A stretch of DNA of 64,000 nt from contig NZ_WBXN01000004.1 of NCBI RefSeq assembly GCF_008973465.1, positions 5,558,501 to 5,622,500 on the forward strand, in the 5' to 3' direction. Below, piece after piece: positions 1 to 8,736 of this stretch. The position numbers were made by a program, and so were the translations under genes. The stretch comes from Streptomyces sp. SS1-1 (GTDB lineage Bacteria; Actinomycetota; Actinomycetes; Streptomycetales; Streptomycetaceae). The number at the start of each line of letters is the position of its first letter. Position 1 is the first letter of the stretch. The notes under the pieces were generated by a model. The model was given only the letters and a program-made list of their open reading frames with translations. It ran no database searches and had not been told where the DNA came from.

Positions 1-1211
1 ACCAGAGACAGGTCGAGGCGCCGGCGCGGGCCGTCCAGGAGCGCCTGGGCCGGGTGACCGAGGTCGCCCACGAGAGCTTCGACGGCGCCGCCCTCGTCAA
101 GACGCTCGGCCGGGAGGGCGTCGAGCGGGAGCGGTTCGCCACGGAGGCGGCCGCGCTGCGCGACGCGAAGATCAGGCTGGCCCTGCGGGACTGGCTGCTG
201 GACTCGCTGATCGAGTCGATCCCGTCGCTCACCTCCCTGGCCATGGTGATCGTCGGCGCCCTGCGGGTGAACAGCGGGGACATCACCGTCGGCACCCTGG
301 TCAGCTTCGTCAACGTGTTCGCGATGCTGGTGGTACCGGTGCGCACCATCGGCAACGTGCTCGGCGACGTACCGCGCATGCTGGCCGGGTACGCCCGCGT
401 CCGGTCCGTGCTCGACGAGCCGCTGCCCCCGGCGGAGCCGCATCCCCGGCCGCTGCCCGACGGCCCGCTCGACGTGCGGGTCAGCGGCCTGTCCTACCGC
501 TACCAGGGCGGCTCCACCGCGCTGTCCGACGTCAGCTTCCACGTCCCGCCCGGCGCCACGGTGGCCGTCACCGGCGGTACCGGCTCGGGGAAGACGACGC
601 TGCTGCTGGCGCTGGCCGGCCTGCTGCCGGTGCCGGACGGCACCGTGCTGGTGGGCGGCGCCGACCTCGCCCGGATCAGCGCCGCCGACCGGGCGACGGC
701 CGTCGCGGCCGCCTTCCAGGAGCCGTTCCTGTTCGCCGCGTCGCTGGCCGAGAACGTCCTCCTCGACTTCGACGGTCCTCGCGCCGCCGACGACCCCCGC
801 CTGCACGAGGCGCTGCGCCTGGCCCGTGCGACCGGCCTGGTGGACGGCCGGCCCGAGGGGGCCGACACACCCGTCGGGGAGCGGGGCGTCACCCTGTCCG
901 GTGGCGAACGCCAGCGCATCGCGCTCGCCCGGGCCCTGGCCCGCCGGCCGCGCCTGCTCCTGCTCGACGAGGCGACCTCCGCCGTCGACGCCACGACCCG
1001 GCAGGAGATCATGACCGGCCTCGCCGACGGCCTGACCTCGACCACGACGATCGTCGTCACCACCAGTGCCGTGACCCTGGCCCTCGCCGACGCCGTCGTC
1101 TACCTCGACCAGGGCCGCGTCGCCGGCGTCGGACCGCACACCGACCTGCTGCGGCTCGACGGCTACGACCGGCTGATCCGCGCGTACGAGCGAGAGCAGG
1201 TGCAGACATGA
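1..1211 (+). CDS. ABC exporter subunit, permease-ATPase (5' partial)
   Basis: The frame is open from the window edge, so only the last membrane helices and the nucleotide-binding domain are visible. Two hydrophobic stretches lie at about 205-345. The NBD follows with Walker A GGTGSGKTT, signature LSGGERQ and Walker B LLLLDEA. The switch histidine that normally follows Walker B is replaced (VVTTSAV). It overlaps the next ABC gene by ATGA, so the two are translationally coupled and probably form a heterodimeric exporter in the plasma membrane. Loss of the switch His here and the altered signature in the partner fit one degenerate ATP site, as in known heterodimeric exporters. The adjacent biosynthetic genes suggest product export, which is inference. 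Confidence 0.9.
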   Translation, partial: QRQVEAPARAVQERLGRVTEVAHESFDGAALVKTLGREGVERERFATEAAALRDAKIRLALRDWLLDSLIESIPSLTSLAMVIVGALRVNSGDITVGTLVSFVNVFAMLVVPVRTIGNVLGDVPRMLAGYARVRSVLDEPLPPAEPHPRPLPDGPLDVRVSGLSYRYQGGSTALSDVSFHVPPGATVAVTGGTGSGKTTLLLALAGLLPVPDGTVLVGGADLARISAADRATAVAAAFQEPFLFAASLAENVLLDFDGPRAADDPRLHEALRLARATGLVDGRPEGADTPVGERGVTLSGGERQRIALARALARRPRLLLLDEATSAVDATTRQEIMTGLADGLTSTTTIVVTTSAVTLALADAVVYLDQGRVAGVGPHTDLLRLDGYDRLIRAYEREQVQT

Positions 1212-3013
1212 GCACGCCCGATCCGGCAGGCCCGGCGGACCCGGAGAGCGTCACCGGGTCGACGACCGCCGTGATCCGGCGCGGGCTGGCGGCCGTCCCC
1301 GCGATCCGCCGGGGCCTCGCGGTGACGGTCGTCCTCGCCCTGCTCGGAGGGGCCGGCCGGCTCGCCGTCCCCGTGCTGATCCAGCAGGTGATCGACCGCG
1401 GACTCGTCTCCGGGCACATCAGCGGCCGCCGGCTGGCGGGACTCGGCGTCGTCGCGGGGCTGGTGGTCGTGCTGACCGCGGTCGTCAACTGGGCGGGTCT
1501 CGCACGGCTCGCCATCGCCAGCGAACGCGCCCTGTACGACCTGCGGGTCCAGGCCTTCACCCATGTGCACCGGCTGAGTGTGGCGTACCACTCCGCGGAG
1601 GCGCGCGGGAAGCTGGTGTCCCGGGTCACCTCCGACGTGGAGACCCTCAGCATGTTCCTCCAGTGGGGCGGCATCGCCTGGCTGGTGAACGGCGCCATCA
1701 TGCTGGCCGCCGTCGCGGGCATGGCCTACTACGACATCTGGCTGACCCTGGTCACGGTGGCGCTGACCGTGCCCCTGCTGCTTCTGGTGCGGACGGTCGT
1801 CGCCCGTCTCGGACCCGCGCACACCGCCGTCCGGGTCCGCGTCGCCGACCTGCTGACCGTCATCTCGGAGACCATCCAGGGCGCCGCCGTCATCCGGGCG
1901 TACGGCGTGGAGGAGCCGAGTCTGCGCCGGACCTCGGACAGCATCCACCGGTGGCGGGACGCCAAGGCCCGCGCCGGAGTGCTCGGCGGAGTGCTGTTCT
2001 CGCTGGCCGACCTGTTCGCCGTGGTGATCGTGGTCGCCGTCGTCGCGGTGGGGCTCGCGATCGGGCCGTCGACCGGCCACAGCGCCGGTGAACTCGTCGC
2101 GTTCATCCTGCTGGTGACGCTGTTCCTGGCGCCGATCACCGAGTTCACCCAGGTCATCGACTTCACCCAGAACGCGGTCGCCGGCTGGCGGCGGGTGCTG
2201 GCACTGCTCGACATCACCGAGGACGTCCCCGAGCCGGCCGACGGCCACCGGCTGCCGCCCGGACCGCCCGGCGTGGTCGTCGAGCACGTGGGATTCAGCT
2301 ATCCCGGCGCCGACGCGACGCTGCGCGACGTGTCGTTCGAGGTTCCGGCCGGCCACCAGGTCGTCCTGGTGGGCGCCACCGGCTCCGGCAAGACCACCCT
2401 GACGAAACTCATCGCGCGGCTCGCCGACCCCGACAGCGGCCGCATACTGATCGGCGGCGTCGACGTCCGCGAGATCGCCACGGACTCGCTGCGCTCACGG
2501 CTCGTGGTGGTCCCCCAGGAGCCGTTCCTCTTCGACACCACGATCGAGGAGAACGTACGGTACGGCCGCCCGTCCGCCACCCGTGACGAGATCGAGCTGG
2601 CCTTCCGCGACCTCGGCGCCGAGACGTTCCTCGCCGGCCTGCCGCTCGGCCTCGACACCCCCGTCGGACAACGCGGGGAGAGCCTGTCGGCGGGGGAGCG
2701 GCAACTGGTCGCCCTGGCCCGCGCCCATGTGGCCGACCCGGCCTGCCTGATCCTCGACGAGGCGACCTCGGCCGTGGACCCCGAGATCGAGCTGACCCTC
2801 ATCGAGGCGCTGCGCCGGCTGACCGCGGGACGCACCTCGGTGACCGTGGCGCACCGGCTGGCCGTGGCGCAACGCGCCGACGAGGTCATGGTCCTGGAGG
2901 AGGGGAGGCTGGTGGAGCGCGGCCCGCACGACCGGCTGCTCGCGGCGGACGGCGTGTACGCGGGCCTCTACGACGACTGGAGGCGGGCCACCGCAGGCAC
3001 CGCGCACCCTTGA
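1208..3013 (+). CDS. ABC exporter subunit, permease-ATPase
   Basis: This 601-residue protein has a six-helix membrane domain (about residues 35-320) followed by an NBD with Walker A GATGSGKTT, signature LSAGERQ (LSGGQ consensus altered), Walker B CLILDEA and switch His in TVAHRLA. It is the full-length type I exporter half that pairs with the preceding gene, whose stop codon overlaps this ATG. The substrate is unknown. Position directly upstream of the carrier-protein/NRPS-like genes suggests efflux or self-resistance for their product. A 135-bp gap separates it from the next gene, which has its own upstream palindrome. Confidence 0.92.
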   Translation: MSTPDPAGPADPESVTGSTTAVIRRGLAAVPAIRRGLAVTVVLALLGGAGRLAVPVLIQQVIDRGLVSGHISGRRLAGLGVVAGLVVVLTAVVNWAGLARLAIASERALYDLRVQAFTHVHRLSVAYHSAEARGKLVSRVTSDVETLSMFLQWGGIAWLVNGAIMLAAVAGMAYYDIWLTLVTVALTVPLLLLVRTVVARLGPAHTAVRVRVADLLTVISETIQGAAVIRAYGVEEPSLRRTSDSIHRWRDAKARAGVLGGVLFSLADLFAVVIVVAVVAVGLAIGPSTGHSAGELVAFILLVTLFLAPITEFTQVIDFTQNAVAGWRRVLALLDITEDVPEPADGHRLPPGPPGVVVEHVGFSYPGADATLRDVSFEVPAGHQVVLVGATGSGKTTLTKLIARLADPDSGRILIGGVDVREIATDSLRSRLVVVPQEPFLFDTTIEENVRYGRPSATRDEIELAFRDLGAETFLAGLPLGLDTPVGQRGESLSAGERQLVALARAHVADPACLILDEATSAVDPEIELTLIEALRRLTAGRTSVTVAHRLAVAQRADEVMVLEEGRLVERGPHDRLLAADGVYAGLYDDWRRATAGTAHP

Positions 3014-3129
3014 CCCCCGCCCCTCCCGGACCCTGGTTCCGGTGACAAGACGCGCCGCTCGGGCCCTCATATGGTGAGCCTGATCGGCCCCGTTCCTCCC
3101 TCATTCCAGGTGGCTCAAACCCGTGGGCG

Positions 3130-3143
3130 CCTTTCGCGAAAGG
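3130..3143. promoter_or_regulatory. Perfect palindrome overlapping the ribosome binding site
   Basis: CCTTTCGCGAAAGG is a perfect 14-bp palindrome whose right arm contains part of the Shine-Dalgarno (GAAAGGAAG) of the SyrB2-like gene starting at 3149. It could be a repressor operator or an RNA element limiting ribosome access. No regulator gene was assigned to it. Confidence 0.4.
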
Positions 3144-3148
3144 AAGAC

Positions 3149-4066
3149 ATGGTGGCTGAAGGCATCAGCAAGACGGCGGCTCAAGGACTGACACCCGAGC
3201 AGGTGAAGTCCTTCCAGGAGAACGGCTTCATCGGGCCGTTCGACCTCTACTCGGAGGACGAGGCCCGGCTGCACTGGAACCAGGCCATGATCGAGATGGT
3301 GACCTCGCGCAACAAGCCGCACGAGTCGACCATCATCAACTACGACCGCCATCTGGACTGCGACACCCTCTCCCGGCACATCGCCCACCCCACGGTCGTG
3401 CACAAGCTGCGCAGCCTGATGGGGGACGACATCATCTGCTGGAAGACGAACATCTTCGAGAAGCAGCCGGGCGAGGCCGGCACGGGCTGGCACCAGGTGG
3501 AGGCCTTCACGGTCTTCGAGTCGGAGTCGGTCGCCTACCCCTCGCTGCGCTACACCGAGGAGAGCACCGCCGCCACGCAGGAGCTGACGGTGTGGACGGC
3601 GTTCTCGGACGCGGACGAGGAGCACGGCTGCCTCCGGTTCATCCCCGGCAGCCACAAGAAGTGGTACTACGACGAGACCAAGCCCATGTCGCGGAACGTG
3701 GAGAGCAAGTCCCACGACTTCTTCGGCTACGACTACTCGGAGTTGCAGCTCGACCCCGACTGGGACCCGGACGCCGGCGAGATCGTCACCATGCCCATGA
3801 AGCCCGGCCAGTTCGTGATCTTCCTGGCCAAGTGCATCCACGGCTCCCTGCCGAACGTCAGCGACACCAAGCGGCTCGGCCTCGCCACCCGGTACGTCTC
3901 GCCGTCGGTGCGGGTCTACGAGAACATCGACAGCCTCAGCGGGTTCGGTGACGCCATCAGCCTCGACTACCACGGCAGCGTCCTGGTCTCCGGCGAGGAC
4001 CGGTGGGGCCACAACCGCATCCACACCGAGAACCTGAACGGGTTCCCGTTCCCGAAGGTGGACTGA
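3149..4066 (+). CDS. SyrB2-type non-heme iron(II)/2-oxoglutarate enzyme (putative halogenase-like)
   Basis: The protein has 305 residues. It aligns along its length with my recollection of syringomycin halogenase SyrB2: ENGFIGPFD near the N-terminus, INYDRHLD, WHQV, TVWTAFSDA, GCLRFIPGS, FFGYDY and GQFVIF. The proximal iron motif is H115-Q-V117 where SyrB2 has H116-Q-A118. Ordinary hydroxylases carry Asp or Glu at that third position. The distal His is H231, and the 2-oxoglutarate Arg is probably in LATRYV. Lack of the carboxylate argues for a halogenase-type open site, but Val is unusual compared with Ala or Gly. SyrB2 relatives act on carrier-bound aminoacyl groups, and a carrier protein gene follows with a TGATG overlap. 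The start was chosen at ATG 3149 for its GAAAGGAAG ribosome site. The reaction (halogenation, hydroxylation or other) cannot be decided from sequence. Confidence 0.8.
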   Translation: MVAEGISKTAAQGLTPEQVKSFQENGFIGPFDLYSEDEARLHWNQAMIEMVTSRNKPHESTIINYDRHLDCDTLSRHIAHPTVVHKLRSLMGDDIICWKTNIFEKQPGEAGTGWHQVEAFTVFESESVAYPSLRYTEESTAATQELTVWTAFSDADEEHGCLRFIPGSHKKWYYDETKPMSRNVESKSHDFFGYDYSELQLDPDWDPDAGEIVTMPMKPGQFVIFLAKCIHGSLPNVSDTKRLGLATRYVSPSVRVYENIDSLSGFGDAISLDYHGSVLVSGEDRWGHNRIHTENLNGFPFPKVD

Positions 4067-4347
4067 TGACCACCGACGACTACCGGCGCAAGTTCGCCGA
4101 CTTCCTCGCCAAGCAGCCCATGACCGCCGACCTCACCCCCGAGCAGGTGGAAGGCGCGACGACCCGCGCCGATCTGGGCATCAGCTCGCTCAACATGGTC
4201 CTGATCCTCGTGAGGTACATCGAGGAGTACACGGGCAACTCCGTGACCATGCAGCCGGAATGGGTCTCCCGGCTGGGCGACGTCGAGGGCATCCTCTCCG
4301 TGCTCCGCGAGATCGACGCGAGCGCGGCGGTGGCGCCCCGGACCTGA
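4066..4347 (+). CDS. Free-standing acyl/peptidyl carrier protein
   Basis: This 93-residue protein has a helix-rich carrier fold. The phosphopantetheine site is LGISSLNM, where the second Ser occupies the Ser of the usual GxDSL, with Ser replacing the preceding Asp. The following helix (VLILVRYIEEYTG) is typical of ACP/PCP helix II. The ATG overlaps the stop of the upstream iron enzyme, so both should be made together, and the carrier is the obvious candidate to present that enzyme's substrate. The KAS III-like gene starts 59 bp downstream. Confidence 0.82.
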   Translation: MTTDDYRRKFADFLAKQPMTADLTPEQVEGATTRADLGISSLNMVLILVRYIEEYTGNSVTMQPEWVSRLGDVEGILSVLREIDASAAVAPRT

Positions 4348-4406
4348 CCCCGCTGTCGCGGAGCCCGGCGTCGGCAGTCCCGTCCGCTCGGCCGATCGAA
4401 GGAACC

Positions 4407-5339
4407 ATGATCTCGGATCTCGAAACCATCGGCATCGGGTCGTTCGCATGCGTCTTCGGCGACCTGGAGAACAAGCCGGAGAACATCCCGGGCTTCGACG
4501 CCCTGTGGCAGACCGCATCGTTCGGCACGGACTTCGGCGACATGGGGTGCGGCACCTACCGGAAGATGAACCGGCCGGTGCTCGACCACGTCGTCGACGC
4601 CGTGCGCCGCAGCATGGGCGGCTCGGGGGCGCGCCCCTCGGACGTCGGTCACCTCGTCCTCGCCACCAGTGACCCGACGCTCGCCCTGCTGCCGTCCGAC
4701 TTCGCCGAACAGGTGCTGCTCGCCTGCGGCCTGGACGACTGCGTACCGCACCTGGTGTCCTACCAGCGGTGCTGCAGCTCGCTCACCGCCCTGCGGCACG
4801 CGCGGGACCTGTTCACGGATCCGGACGTCACCCATGTGGTCATGGTCGCCCTGGACTTCGTGCCGGACGACCGTGACCGGGTGCGCCCCTACGCCCTGTT
4901 CGGGGACGCCGCCGTCGCCTGCACGCTCACCCGGCACGAGCCCGGCCTGGTCCGGCTCGTCTCGTCCGCCGTCAAGGCGGACCCGGAGGGGCTGCGCGGC
5001 CAGGACACGTTCGCGTCCCGCAAGACCGTCGCCGACCGCGCCCTGGCCGCCGCCCTGCGCGCCGGCCGACGGCAACGCGGGCAACTGGAACGGGTGTTCG
5101 CCGCCAACCTGTACAAACCGCTGACACTCTTCAACGCCTCCTCGGCCGGACTGCCGCCGGACCGGCTGCACTTCACCGAGACACTCGCCGCCTACGGGCA
5201 CTGCGGCAACGCCGACTGGATGATCAACCTGGCCGATCACCACGAGCGCGTCGGCATCCGCGCCGGGCGGACGTACCTCGCGCAGTCCCTCGCGCCGGGC
5301 TTCTACGCCTGCGTCCTCCTGGAAGGGGCCGCGTCGTGA
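4407..5339 (+). CDS. KAS III-like condensing or acyltransferase enzyme, atypical active site
   Basis: This 310-residue thiolase-fold protein resembles FabH-type ketosynthase III. The nucleophile is probably Cys123 in QRCCSSL. The Asn of the triad fits N268 in GHCGNAD. The His normally found in HQAN is not present: the matching stretch reads VFAANL, giving Phe at the His position. Enzymes of this shape in natural product pathways often transfer acyl groups instead of decarboxylating malonyl groups. Loss of the His makes decarboxylative condensation doubtful (inference). The start ATG 4407 has GAAGGAA upstream. The stop overlaps the next gene's GTG. Confidence 0.75.
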   Translation: MISDLETIGIGSFACVFGDLENKPENIPGFDALWQTASFGTDFGDMGCGTYRKMNRPVLDHVVDAVRRSMGGSGARPSDVGHLVLATSDPTLALLPSDFAEQVLLACGLDDCVPHLVSYQRCCSSLTALRHARDLFTDPDVTHVVMVALDFVPDDRDRVRPYALFGDAAVACTLTRHEPGLVRLVSSAVKADPEGLRGQDTFASRKTVADRALAAALRAGRRQRGQLERVFAANLYKPLTLFNASSAGLPPDRLHFTETLAAYGHCGNADWMINLADHHERVGIRAGRTYLAQSLAPGFYACVLLEGAAS

Positions 5340-7307
5340 AGGGGCTGCTCGCCAGGACCGACTGCATCGGGCCGATCCCCCTGCCGGCCGACGCGCTGGA
5401 CGGCCTGCGCTCCCTCGCCGCGGCGGCCGGCGTCGACGAGTTCACCGCGCTCTCCCTGTGCGCGGGTGTCCTCGCCACCCGGCTGCCGCACCCCGGCACG
5501 GCGTGCCGGGTCCGCATCACCCGGCAGGAGGCCGACGCGGTCGTGCCCGGCCCCGGCACACCGGACGTCGAGACGACCTTCCGCGACGCCCTGCGGCAGG
5601 CCGCCCGGACCGAGGCACCGCCCGCCGCGGACCCCGCCGAGGAGCCCCCGGTCGCCGTGAGCCTGCTCATCGGCGCCACCGGCCGGAACCTGTACGTCGA
5701 GTCCCTCACCGACGCGTCCGACGTGCCCACCCCGCAGGCCTGGGCCCACGCCTTCCGCACGCTGCTCACCGGCCTGACGGACGATCCGGACGCGCCGATG
5801 CTCAGCCATCCCCTGGTGGGGCCGGAGGAACGCGACCGCATCCTGCACGGCCTCAACCCGCACCGCGAGCCGGTGATCCGGTACCGCACGATGGCCGGCC
5901 CCTTCGAGGAGCAGGCCGAGCGCACCCCGGACGCCGTCGCCCTCCAGGACGAGGACGGCACGACCGTCAGCTACCGGGAACTCAACGAGCGGGCCAACCG
6001 GCTGGCCCAAGGGTGTCGTGTCCCGCACCGAGGCCGCGCTCGCCAACATCCTCTGGATGCAGCAGCAGTACCCGTACCAGCCGGGCGACACGGCGCTGTT
6101 CAAGGCGTCCCCCGGGTTCGACATCTCCATCTGGGAACTGTTCTGGCCGCTCTACCACGGCGCCCGGCTCGTCATCTGCCGTCCCGGCGGTGAACGGGAC
6201 CCGCGCCATCTGGCCCGGCTCACCCGCGACCACGACGTGTCACTGGTCTTCCTGGTGCCGACGATGATGACGGCCTACCTGGAGGAACTGGCCGTGGCCG
6301 CGCCGAAGGCGCTCAAGTGGGTGGTGTGCGGAGGCGAACCGATGAGCCCCCGCATCCCCGAGTCCTTCGCCGCCGTCCTGCCCGGCAGCCAGCTCGTCAA
6401 CGCCTTCGGCCCGACCGAGGCCGGGCCGGTCACCGACAACATCGTCGACGTCGGCTCGGTCGAGGGCACCGTTCCCGTGGGCCGCCCCGCCGACAACTTC
6501 CGGGTGACCGTCCTCGACTCCAACCTCGACCTCGTCCCCGTCGGCACGCCCGGCGAGGCGTACATCAGCGGACGGGTCGGACTCGCCGACGGCTACTGGG
6601 GGCAGGCCGCCCAGACCTCGGAGCGGTTCGTCGCCGACCCCTACGGCCCGCCCGGCTCACGGATGTACCGCACCGGCGACCTCGTCCGCCAGCGGCCGGA
6701 CGGCGCGCTGGAGCACCTCGGCCGGATCGACCGGCAGGTCAAGATCCGGGGGCTGCGCATCGAGCCGGGCGAGGTCGAGTCGGTGCTCGCCGCGCACCCC
6801 GCCGTCGCCGACTGCGCCGTACTCGCCCACGGGCAGCCGCTGCGCCTGCTCGCCTTCGTCGTGCCCGCCGGGCAGGGCACCGCCGCGGAGCTGGACCCGG
6901 CGGCGGTGCTCGCCCACGCCGCGGAAGTCCTGCCCGCACAGATGCGCCCGGACCGGGTGGTGCCGGTCGACTACCTGCCGGCGACGGTCAACGGCAAGAT
7001 CGACCAGGGCGAACTGATCAAGATCTGGCAGGAACTCACCGAGCGGGAGCGGCCCGTCGAGCCGCCCGCCGACGAACTCGAAGCGGCGCTCGTCCGGATC
7101 TACCACCGGGTCCTCGGCCGGTCCTCCATCAGCGTGCTGGACACGTTCGTCGAGCTGGGCGGCCACTCGCTGCTCACCTTCCGGCTGCGTGACGAATGCA
7201 GGGCGGCCCTCGGCGTCGAACCCGACGCGGCCCGGCTGATGCACGACACCCTGCGGGACGTGGCCGCGACGATCCGCCGGACGACGATCCCGTCACCGCG
7301 CGACTAG
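5336..7307 (+). pseudogene. NRPS-like gene (condensation remnant, adenylation, carrier), internal out-of-frame deletion
   Basis: Frame 1 from GTG 5336 encodes about 185 residues resembling the C-terminal half of a condensation domain without HHxxxDG, then the adenylation start ERTPDAVAL and SYRELNERANRLA. At about 6007 it joins directly, in another frame, to PKGVVSRTEAALAN, the tail of the A3 core. About 115-120 codons (A2 through most of A3) are missing by comparison with GrsA. After the junction the gene is well preserved: FDISIWE, NAFGPTE, GYWG, YRTGD, NGKID, and a carrier domain with GGHSLL, ending at 7307. Specificity positions read by eye are D, I, W, F, V, C, A, P, V plus the A10 Lys. 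I do not recognise the code; the Asp suggests an alpha-amino acid. No thioesterase is present. The deletion is either real decay or an assembly gap. Confidence 0.8.
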
Positions 7308-7326
7308 GACCGGAGGGACGACGGCT

Positions 7327-8736
7327 TTGGACACCCTGACGACCGGCGACACGGACAAACTCGCCGGCGCCTTGCACGGCGAACTCATCACCCCCGAAGA
7401 CCCGCGCTACGACGAGGCACGGCAGGTCTGGAACGCCGACATCGACCGGCGCCCCCTGCTGATCGCGCGCTGCGCCGACGTGACGGACGTGCGGGCCGCC
7501 GTCGTCTTCGCCGCCGAGCGCGGACTGCCCGTCGCGGTGCGCGGCGGCGGCCACAGCGTCGCCGGCCACGGGACCTGCGACGGCGGACTGGTCGTCGACC
7601 TGCGCGCGATGCGGTCCGTCGAGATCGACCTCGACCGCCGGCTGGCGCACGTGCAGGGCGGAGCGCTGTGGCAGGACGTCGACGGGGCCACCCAGGCACA
7701 CGGACTGGCGACCACGGGCGGCATCGTCAGCGAGACCGGCGTCGGCGGACTCGCCCTCGGCGGCGGCATCGGCCACCTCATGCGCCGCTGCGGGCTCACC
7801 GTGGACAACCTGGTGGAAGCCGACGTGGTCACCGCCGACGGCGGTCTCCTGCGGGTCGACGAGACCACCGACCCGGAGCTGCTGTGGGGCCTTCGCGGCG
7901 GCGGCGGCAACTTCGGGGTCGTGGTCAGGTTCGGCTTCCGGCTGCACGAGGCCGGGCCGACCGTCCTCGGCGGCATGATCATCCACCCGCTCGATGTCGC
8001 GCCCCGGTTCCTCACCCTCTACCGCGACCTCATCGCGGACGCCCCCGACGAACTCGGCACGATCCTCAACCTCCGGCTGTGCCCGCCGGTGCCCGCCGTC
8101 CCCCGGCACCTGCACGGCTCGCCGGTCGTGGCCCTCAACGTGTGCTGGTCCGGCGCCGACCCGGAGGAGGGGGAGAGGTTCCTGCGTCCGCTGCGGGCGT
8201 TCGGGTCCGCGCTGCTCGACTCGGTCGCGCCCATGCCGTACGTGGACCTGCAGCGGATGGTCGACCGCACCTCACCGCCGGGCAAGGAGTACTACTGGCG
8301 GTCGGTGGACTTCGGGACGCTCGACGACCAGGTCATCGACACCGTCGTGGACCACGCGTCGCGGATCACCTCGCCGCTGTCGGCCGTACCGATCTACCAC
8401 CTCGGCGGGGCGATCGGCCGGGTGTCCGACACCGGCACGGCCTTCGGCCCCCGGCACGCCGGCCACAACATCAACATGTTCGGCGCGTGGGAGCCCGGCC
8501 GCGGCGACCGGGACCGGCACGTCGGCTGGGTGCGGGACTTCAGCGACGCCATGGCGCCCCACGCGGTCGGCCAGTACGTCAACTTCCTCAACGACGAGGG
8601 CAGCGACGGCGTCCGCGCGGCGTACGGCCGGCGGTGGCGGCGCCTCGTCGATCTCAAACGGCGCCTGGACCCGCAGAACCTCTTCCGCTTCAACTTCAAC
8701 ATCGACCCGGGCCTGTCCGACGAGGGGGACCGATGA
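7327..8736 (+). CDS. FAD-linked oxidase of the berberine bridge enzyme family
   Basis: This 469-residue flavoprotein has the PCMH-type FAD domain: RGGGHSVAGHG with His76 as the likely 8-alpha histidyl FAD attachment, then TTGGIVSETGVGGLALGGGIG and LRGGGGNFGVV. The C-terminal NLFRFNFNI motif matches the family's NxF signature near the end. Such enzymes perform two- or four-electron oxidations and ring closures in secondary metabolism. The substrate is unknown. The TTG start has GGAGGGA upstream. The stop overlaps the next start (ATGA), which couples it to the F420-type enzyme. Confidence 0.85.
   Translation: MDTLTTGDTDKLAGALHGELITPEDPRYDEARQVWNADIDRRPLLIARCADVTDVRAAVVFAAERGLPVAVRGGGHSVAGHGTCDGGLVVDLRAMRSVEIDLDRRLAHVQGGALWQDVDGATQAHGLATTGGIVSETGVGGLALGGGIGHLMRRCGLTVDNLVEADVVTADGGLLRVDETTDPELLWGLRGGGGNFGVVVRFGFRLHEAGPTVLGGMIIHPLDVAPRFLTLYRDLIADAPDELGTILNLRLCPPVPAVPRHLHGSPVVALNVCWSGADPEEGERFLRPLRAFGSALLDSVAPMPYVDLQRMVDRTSPPGKEYYWRSVDFGTLDDQVIDTVVDHASRITSPLSAVPIYHLGGAIGRVSDTGTAFGPRHAGHNINMFGAWEPGRGDRDRHVGWVRDFSDAMAPHAVGQYVNFLNDEGSDGVRAAYGRRWRRLVDLKRRLDPQNLFRFNFNIDPGLSDEGDR

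Noticed and set aside
3149..4066. Plain phytanoyl-CoA dioxygenase-family hydroxylase
   Set aside because: The HxD/E carboxylate is missing, and the whole protein follows the SyrB2 pattern more closely than generic PhyH hydroxylases.
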